Shown piece after piece: positions 4,244 through 9,643 of a DNA stretch of 9,643 nt (the stretch's first letter is position 1; each line of letters opens with the position of its first letter). This DNA comes from Chitinophagales bacterium. GTDB taxonomy: Bacteria; Bacteroidota; Bacteroidia; Chitinophagales; JADIYW01. Location of the stretch: contig JADLAH010000056.1 in assembly GCA_020848315.1 (NCBI GenBank), positions 1 through 9,643 on the forward strand, given 5' to 3'. A program made the position numbers and the translations under genes. Below the pieces are notes generated by a model that was not told the DNA's origin, searched no databases, and saw only the letters and a list, made by a program, of their open reading frames with translations.

Positions 4244-7060
4244 TTAGAAAGTATATTTTACGCCAAAAGAGAATTGTCTGCCCAGTTTATATTCCTGCAA
4301 ACGCTGGTCTTTCTTTCTTTCGAGTTTGCCATCCTGATTGCCATCCTGCGTCAGAATAAACGGCATATTGATTAAGTCAGATGCTGCGAAGCTCAGTTCC
4401 ACGCCTTTCTTGAAAGTATAGCTGGCATTGAAATCCAGAATATGGCGTGGCAGTTCATACACATCAGGATACTCCTGCGATCCCACGAACACGATGCGTT
4501 TTCCGCTCACGTTATACATCAGGTTGAACTGGTATCTGTGATCTGTATCCGTATAGAAAACGCCTGTGTTTACGGTATAAGGCGATTGTCCCTGTAATGG
4601 TCGTTTATTGGATTGTCCGACTGCGATTTCTCCCAGACTCACCACACTCTTGATGTAGGCGGCATTGAATAATACGCTCCATCTGTTGAGGAATTTATTA
4701 TCAACGGAAGTAAAGGATTTCTTGATTTCTACCTCTACGCCATACAAGTCTGCTTTCTCCGCATTGCTGTAGGTGAAGTTCTTAGCCCCGTTAGAACCAG
4801 CGCCCGGCAGGAAAACCACTTCTATCGGGTTGAGGAAACGTTTGTAGAAACCGGAGATGTTAATTACCTCGTTATTGCTCGGATAGTATTCTAATTTCAC
4901 ATCCGCATTGTGGATTTTGCAGTATTCCAGTTCCGGATTTCCCTTATTGGTGAAGTTGGTATTAAAATCATAGAAACTGAATGGTGCAATCTCCCTGAAT
5001 TCCGGTTTGTTAATACTCATTCCGTAAGCCGTTCTCACGAGTAATTTCGGAGAAATGCTGTAGCTGATATTAGCAGATGGCAGCACCGCGTGAATCGGAT
5101 TATTCACCACCACCGGATCGCCGGTCTGATTTTTAGAATCCAGTTTCTGCAGATTGTATTCATATCTCAAGCCCGCTACCACTCTCAGCTTCTTGAAGAA
5201 GGTAACATCCATATTTCCGAATACTGCCGACTGAAGACTTTGTGCTTTGTAGGAGTCGTTAGGATTGGATTGTTCGTCAATCATGATACCTGTCGACGTA
5301 TTGATATTCTCCGGTTGAAATAATTCTGTAATGCTGCTATTCAACAGGTTGTTGTCAAAGTTGATGATATTCCCTTTCACATAGCCGATATTTCTCGCGG
5401 CGAAGTTTCTGAATTTATATTCTGCATACGCACCTGCCGATAATATTGGAATTATTTTTCTGTCTTTTTTGTAACCCACTTTATGTGAATAGGACACAGA
5501 TCCTGTAGTTGAATGCTCTTTCAATTCTGAGAAAAACCTTCCCAAAAACTCCGGATTTGCTTGTGTAGAAATGTATAGCGTAGACTGACCGGTAGCAGTA
5601 TCCAGATCAGAACGGTATCTTCTGTAGTCCGGTTGATTTCGGTAAGAATATCCGTAGCCGGCCACCCACTCAATCGTACCGATGTTTTTTACTACTTCGT
5701 GTTTACCCAGCAATTGCGTGGAATAGATGCCTCTGTAAGTCTGATCGAAAGAATGGTTGTTCGGGAAATAGTTAGACTCGATATGTCTTCCCATACGTTG
5801 TGTATACTGTGAGTTAGCGTTGAAATTGACGAGATTTTTAATTTCAAAACTATTGCTGTTGTTGAATTTAAACGCCCAGTTATGGAGCAAGCCAATCTTT
5901 ACGCTTCTGTTGTTTTGTCGGTCGTCGAAGTTGTAAATCGGTGTGGATTTATCTTTGATAAAATCATAGAGGTTGTAGTCGGAACGTTTCACATTCAACT
6001 GCAGATTGGATACGGAATAGTTCAGCGCCGTTACATTTCCGATGAGTGCCTTGTCTGTTTTGATGCGTATGCCTTTCACGATACCGATGCGCTGATCCGG
6101 AAACGCAATGGTCTCTTTGGTGGTCCAGTTGTTCTTCAATGAATTCGCTGTTTTCACCAGTGTTTCCGCGTCATTTATTTTTCTGATATCCGTCGGGAAA
6201 TTATTCGGCAGTGCATTTTTGTTATCAAAACCGAGATAGAACAATGCACCGTTATTCTGCAGTTCAAAATCCTGGAAGGTAGTACCTGTACGAATGGTGG
6301 TACCATAATTCACTGACCAGTAATTGCTGTCCGGGAATGATTTGGTTTGAATCTTCACCAAACCACCCGCAAAGTCGCTGATAGCATCCGCGGAAGGACT
6401 TTTCTGTATGATGATTCTTTCCAGCTGCGAGCTTGGAATGATATCAAATGCAAATGATTTGATGTCTGTTTCCACACTCGGCGCAATCACGTTGTGCAGC
6501 ATCACGCTGTTGTAACGCTGATTGAGTCCGCGTATATTGATAAAGCTACCCTGAATCGTTACACCCGGAATTCGCTTCACCACTTGTGCCGCATCTCTGT
6601 CTGATGAGCGGTTGATTTGCTGAGAAGAAATACCACTCGCCACGAGGGAAGCATTTTTCATTTCCAGCAATACGGAAGCTTCTGTATTTGTTTTCTTGAA
6701 ATCTACAATCTCTACTTCCGCGAGTTCATTGTCCGCCACATCCATCACGATATTCAAGGTGGTAGTTTCATCTGCTTTTACCGTAACATTCGCTACCGTT
6801 TTATCAGCATATCCGATGTAGGAAAATACCAGTGTGTATGTACCCGGATTCAGGCCGGTGATTTCATATTTGCCATCTAAATCTGTGGTGGCGCCCAAAG
6901 TGGTTTCTTTCACTTCCACATTCACACCAATCAGTGTTTCCTGCGAGGATTTTTCATAAATGGTTCCTGAAATGATTCCCGTCTGGGCAAACGACAAGCA
7001 CGGTAAGAGTGCTATAATCGCCATCAATGTGTGTTTAAATAAGTTCATGCTGTGTGACAT
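4244..7060 (-). CDS. TonB-dependent outer-membrane receptor with N-terminal carboxypeptidase-regulatory-like domain
   Basis: 938 residues, a full-length receptor. Residues 1-25 are a signal peptide (cleavage near SFA/Q). Residues 27-110 form a CarboxypepD_reg-like beta-sandwich (GIISGTIYEKSSQETLIGVNV, then LDGKYEITGLNPGTYTLVFSYIGY). AEVEIVD (115-120) may be the TonB box. The plug spans about 130-240 and includes QVVKRIPGVTIQG, INIRGLNQRYNSVML, SQLERIIIQKSPSAD and DFAGGLVKIQTK. The 22-strand barrel follows, with the family blocks NKPEFREIAPF near 685 and KGNPELEY near 707, and ends in the membrane-insertion strand QFSFGVKYTF with terminal Phe. It imports a ligand across the outer membrane using TonB-ExbB-ExbD energy; the ligand is unknown. 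The plug resembles the broad RIPGV/RGL receptor group more than SusC/RagA. It heads a probable two-gene operon with the lipoprotein. The start at 7060 was chosen over Met5 (7048) by the nearby TTATTTTG box; either leaves a valid signal peptide. Confidence 0.96.
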   Translation of the reverse strand: MSHSMNLFKHTLMAIIALLPCLSFAQTGIISGTIYEKSSQETLIGVNVEVKETTLGATTDLDGKYEITGLNPGTYTLVFSYIGYADKTVANVTVKADETTTLNIVMDVADNELAEVEIVDFKKTNTEASVLLEMKNASLVASGISSQQINRSSDRDAAQVVKRIPGVTIQGSFINIRGLNQRYNSVMLHNVIAPSVETDIKSFAFDIIPSSQLERIIIQKSPSADAISDFAGGLVKIQTKSFPDSNYWSVNYGTTIRTGTTFQDFELQNNGALFYLGFDNKNALPNNFPTDIRKINDAETLVKTANSLKNNWTTKETIAFPDQRIGIVKGIRIKTDKALIGNVTALNYSVSNLQLNVKRSDYNLYDFIKDKSTPIYNFDDRQNNRSVKIGLLHNWAFKFNNSNSFEIKNLVNFNANSQYTQRMGRHIESNYFPNNHSFDQTYRGIYSTQLLGKHEVVKNIGTIEWVAGYGYSYRNQPDYRRYRSDLDTATGQSTLYISTQANPEFLGRFFSELKEHSTTGSVSYSHKVGYKKDRKIIPILSAGAYAEYKFRNFAARNIGYVKGNIINFDNNLLNSSITELFQPENINTSTGIMIDEQSNPNDSYKAQSLQSAVFGNMDVTFFKKLRVVAGLRYEYNLQKLDSKNQTGDPVVVNNPIHAVLPSANISYSISPKLLVRTAYGMSINKPEFREIAPFSFYDFNTNFTNKGNPELEYCKIHNADVKLEYYPSNNEVINISGFYKRFLNPIEVVFLPGAGSNGAKNFTYSNAEKADLYGVEVEIKKSFTSVDNKFLNRWSVLFNAAYIKSVVSLGEIAVGQSNKRPLQGQSPYTVNTGVFYTDTDHRYQFNLMYNVSGKRIVFVGSQEYPDVYELPRHILDFNASYTFKKGVELSFAASDLINMPFILTQDGNQDGKLERKKDQRLQEYKLGRQFSFGVKYTF

Positions 7061-7071
7061 TTTTGATGCTG

Positions 7072-7079
7072 CAAAATAA
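7072..7079 (-). promoter_or_regulatory. Imperfect -7-like box of the receptor operon
   Basis: The minus strand reads TTATTTTGC about 12 nt before the receptor ATG. It resembles TAnnTTTG but with one base too few between TA and TTTG. A CTTTA lies about 23 nt upstream as a weak -33 candidate. It is the best promoter candidate for the operon in the 188-nt divergent region; no other promoter on this strand is evident. Confidence 0.3.
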
Positions 7080-7147
7080 GTCAGAGCGTATAACTAGGGC
7101 GTAAAGGGCGTTTGAATGTTGCGTGGTTTAATCCCTGCTTTTGCGTT

Positions 7148-7199
7148 CTTTGTGTGCCGCTGAAAGAATAAAGAATGTATGTTGTGTGTGCTTTGTGTG
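7148..7199. repeat. Direct repeat CTTTGTGTG in the divergent intergenic region
   Basis: The nonamer CTTTGTGTG occurs at 7148-7156 and 7191-7199, 43 bp apart, about four helical turns. A TGTG-rich tract (7181-7190) lies just before the second copy. Placed between two divergent promoters, the pair could be a regulator-binding site, but the region is simple in composition and chance is possible. Confidence 0.25.
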
Positions 7200-7236
7200 A
7201 ACATCGTTTCAAAAGCACTGTAAACAATAGATTTTG

Positions 7237-7244
7237 TATATTCG
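7237..7244 (+). promoter_or_regulatory. -7-like box 4 nt before the nuclease gene
   Basis: TATATTCG is followed by TCAC and the ATG at 7249, one mismatch from TAnnTTTG and again at 4-nt spacing. An overlapping alternative is TAGATTTTG at 7228-7236, with TTTC 17 nt upstream (7207-7210). Either could be the promoter; neither is a perfect match. Confidence 0.35.
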
Positions 7245-7248
7245 TCAC

Positions 7249-9643
7249 ATGGAAGCATTTCTGCAAAAGATAGCCAACGGGGTTTCGAAATCGGATTTGC
7301 CGTACCTTTACAGTTCGTGCTATATTTTCCCCACTAAGCGAGCCGCCCTCTACTTCCAGCAATATCTCACCGACCACTTTCAGGAAGAAGCTTTTCTCTT
7401 CCCGGAAACACTGACAATTCAGGAGTTTATTCATCAATATACCCGTTATGAAATTATCGATGACTGGGATTTGATACTGCAACTGTATAAAATTCAGGAG
7501 CAGCTGATTCAGGAAAAACAGGCTTTTGAAAAATTCCTGCCCTGGGGCAAGATGATTATAAAAGACTTTGATGAATGCGATAAATATCTTGTCAATGCAC
7601 CACAGTTGTTTGACGTCCTGAAGTCGCAGAAAGAAATAGATACGACATTCCAGCTTTCTGACGAAATGCGCGCATTGATTGAGCAATTCATTTTCACCAT
7701 GAAATCCGCGCAAGCTGATACGAAGGAAGAAACATACAAGAAGGAATTCATCAAAACATGGCAACTGCTCGGCAACATGTACACTGCTTTACAAAACGGA
7801 TTGCAAGCCTCTCAAAAAGCATACGAAGGCATGGCCTACCGCGATGTATATGAGCGACTGAAAAACGGTGAACTGCATTTGCCATACAATCGCATTACAC
7901 TTTGCGGATTCAATGCATTGACAAAATGTGAAGAAGAAATTTTCCGCACACTGGAAACACAATATGATGCGCAGTTCTGGTGGGACACTGATGAGCACTT
8001 TACCGAAAACACCCGACATGAGGCCGGCAACTTCATGCGCTACTATCAGCAGATTTTTCAGGGCAAACAGCATCACTGGGTTACAGACCGAACAGATGCC
8101 GCGACGCAGCATATTCATATCACCGGCATCTCTTCCAACACCGGACAAACGGCATATACCGCGCATTGCCTGCAACAACAGCATGCCGGAAAAACAGCGA
8201 TTGTATTGTGCAATGAACATCTGTTGCTGCCACTACTGGAAAAAACCGACAGCGACAATATCAACATCACGATGGGATATCCGCTGCAGCACAGCGAGCT
8301 GTATCTCTTTACGATGTCTCTGCTGAATTTTTATTGCAGAACTGATAACGAGCGCGGAGAACCCGCCTATTACCACAAAGATATTCAGGCATTGCTGCAG
8401 CATTACTACCTCGACAAGCAATGGAAAGAAAGAAAAAAACTGGAAGAAATATTACCCCTGTTTGTACCCTATTTTCCGCACGAAGCGGCGCTGCAATTTT
8501 TTCCGGAGATACTATTGCAGGCACCACAAAACACACAGGAAATACTACAAGCCTGTTTAGCGCATATCCGCTCGCTGAACGTCATGGATCCTTATTTCCC
8601 GCCGGCGCAGAAAGTCATCACGGAGCAACTGGAACATTTGCGGCAGGTGTTTATCCGACACGACGTGGAGCTCGATAAGAGCGTGCTGCCTTACATCGCG
8701 CGGCAGTTTCTGGGCAGTGCGAAAATTCCGTTTGAATCGCCGGAGAATCCGGAAAACGCCATACAGATCATGGGCTTTTTGGAGACGCGTATCCTCGACT
8801 TCGACCAACTGTATATTCTGTCGCTGAACGACGACCGCCTGCCCGGCAGCAACAAAAGCAGTTCTTTCATTCCCTACAACCTGCGCAAAGCATTCGGACT
8901 GCCGACCTTTGAACAGTTTGATGGCATCAATGCCTACCATTTCTACCGCCTGCTGAAAAGGGCGAAGCAAGTGCATCTCATTTACAACAACCAGATGGGT
9001 GAAAATGCCAGCGAGAAAAGTCGTTTTATCCGCCAGATAGAATTTGAATTTCCGGCAAACGGCATTGCAGTCAGCCACCATATCGGCTTGCTGCAGGAAG
9101 ATCCGGTGCAGGAACAGGAATTGCCACCACTACAGATTCCGAAGACACCGGAGATCATCGAACAGCTGCGCGCACGCGAATATTCTCCGTCTTCCCTGAA
9201 AGTGTATTTGCAGTGTCCGGTGCAGTTTTACCTTAAATATGTCGCAAAAATTGAAGAACCGGAAGCGCTCTCCGAAGAGATAGATGCAGCCGTATTCGGA
9301 CGCATCTTCCACCGTGTACTGGAAACGACTTATCTTCCTTATCTCGGACAGCAACTGAGTAAAGAACAACTGCAACAACTAACAGAAGCCGGCCACATCC
9401 GCAGCCTGATTAAGGATGCCTGCCACGACCTGAAACTACCGAAACAGTTGCTGTATGGGGGCAACCGGCTGCAACTGAAAATCATCGAACGCATTGCGCA
9501 GAAGATTATTCAGAATGACAGCAAACTGGAGCAGCTCTGTGTGCAGCAATGTGAATCCGAAATAAAATGGGAACAACTGCCGCTGAAAGACGGCAGCTTC
9601 GCGATACTGAAAGGCACCATCGACCGCATTGACAAAATAGACG
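7249..9643 (+). CDS. AddB-like PD-(D/E)XK exonuclease / inactive helicase protein, 3' end cut by window
   Basis: 798 codons are visible and the frame runs off the window; the family is usually about 950 residues. ATG 7249 is the only ATG after an in-frame TAG at 7228-7230, so the N-terminus is well fixed. The N-terminal part is helicase-like but lacks a Walker A loop: it begins almost directly at YIFPTKRAALYF (about 25-36), then LPWGKMIIKDFDECDKY (97-113). A second helicase-like block is IMGFLETRILDFD (507-519) followed by LSLNDDRLPG (524-533). The nuclease domain starts at YSPSSLKVYLQCPVQFYLKY (645-664), with GRIFH (His688) and GTIDRID (Asp792) as catalytic or metal-binding motifs. The DxK motif that completes the site should lie just beyond the window. 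Cys656 matches the first of four iron-sulfur cysteines in AddB, but the other three cannot be checked. Relatives act with a UvrD-like helicase in double-strand-break end resection for recombination. No such helicase gene lies within the window. Confidence 0.93.
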   Translation, partial: MEAFLQKIANGVSKSDLPYLYSSCYIFPTKRAALYFQQYLTDHFQEEAFLFPETLTIQEFIHQYTRYEIIDDWDLILQLYKIQEQLIQEKQAFEKFLPWGKMIIKDFDECDKYLVNAPQLFDVLKSQKEIDTTFQLSDEMRALIEQFIFTMKSAQADTKEETYKKEFIKTWQLLGNMYTALQNGLQASQKAYEGMAYRDVYERLKNGELHLPYNRITLCGFNALTKCEEEIFRTLETQYDAQFWWDTDEHFTENTRHEAGNFMRYYQQIFQGKQHHWVTDRTDAATQHIHITGISSNTGQTAYTAHCLQQQHAGKTAIVLCNEHLLLPLLEKTDSDNINITMGYPLQHSELYLFTMSLLNFYCRTDNERGEPAYYHKDIQALLQHYYLDKQWKERKKLEEILPLFVPYFPHEAALQFFPEILLQAPQNTQEILQACLAHIRSLNVMDPYFPPAQKVITEQLEHLRQVFIRHDVELDKSVLPYIARQFLGSAKIPFESPENPENAIQIMGFLETRILDFDQLYILSLNDDRLPGSNKSSSFIPYNLRKAFGLPTFEQFDGINAYHFYRLLKRAKQVHLIYNNQMGENASEKSRFIRQIEFEFPANGIAVSHHIGLLQEDPVQEQELPPLQIPKTPEIIEQLRAREYSPSSLKVYLQCPVQFYLKYVAKIEEPEALSEEIDAAVFGRIFHRVLETTYLPYLGQQLSKEQLQQLTEAGHIRSLIKDACHDLKLPKQLLYGGNRLQLKIIERIAQKIIQNDSKLEQLCVQQCESEIKWEQLPLKDGSFAILKGTIDRIDKID

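Noticed and set aside
7081..7764. Open minus-strand frame of 227 codons opposite the nuclease gene
   Set aside because: It is antisense to a well-conserved coding region, its composition (rich in Phe, Leu, Cys) is that of a reverse-complement shadow, and no domain is recognisable.
8557..9081. Open minus-strand frame of 174 codons
   Set aside because: It lies wholly opposite the LETR/LNDDRLPG and following region of the nuclease gene, which is clearly the real coding strand.

Overview
The window reads as chromosomal DNA of a Bacteroidota (Bacteroidetes) bacterium. The evidence is a TonB-dependent receptor with an N-terminal carboxypeptidase-regulatory-like domain, a lipoprotein whose acidic N-terminus resembles the Bacteroidota surface-export signal, the Bacteroidota form of an AddB-like nuclease without Walker A, A-rich gene leaders without clear Shine-Dalgarno sites, and TATCTTTG/TATCTTTA boxes like the phylum's -7 promoter element. 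A Chitinophagia- or Sphingobacteriia-like host is a guess. I saw no rRNA, tRNA, CRISPR array, insertion sequence or phage gene.

Layout. 1-332 (+) is the 3' end of a GT4 glycosyltransferase gene. It converges on a block of four minus-strand genes (413-7060). In transcription order these are a TonB-dependent receptor (7060-4244), a predicted beta-helix-like outer-membrane lipoprotein (4206-2719, only 37 nt downstream, so probably one operon ending at a strong terminator at 2630-2658), a membrane-anchored alpha/beta hydrolase (2443-1514), and an exported three-repeat helical protein resembling Spy/CpxP (1453-413). From a divergent 188-nt intergenic region, an AddB-like PD-(D/E)XK nuclease gene runs right (7249 onward) and is cut by the window edge before its last catalytic motif.

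How the genes may work together. The receptor and lipoprotein look like an outer-membrane uptake pair, arranged like SusC/SusD but with no SusD-type protein; the substrate cannot be read from sequence. The hydrolase and the Spy-like protein both carry N-terminal export or anchor signals and lie in series, but each has its own TATCTTTA box exactly 4 nt before the ATG, so they may be separately transcribed. The glycosyltransferase and nuclease look unrelated to the central block.

The less expected items are the receptor plus beta-helix lipoprotein pair, a possible short independent transcript (about 55-60 nt) between 2541 and 2473 with its own -7 box and intrinsic terminator, the repeated box-N4-ATG arrangement suggesting leaderless or nearly leaderless mRNAs, and the threefold repeat in the Spy-like protein.
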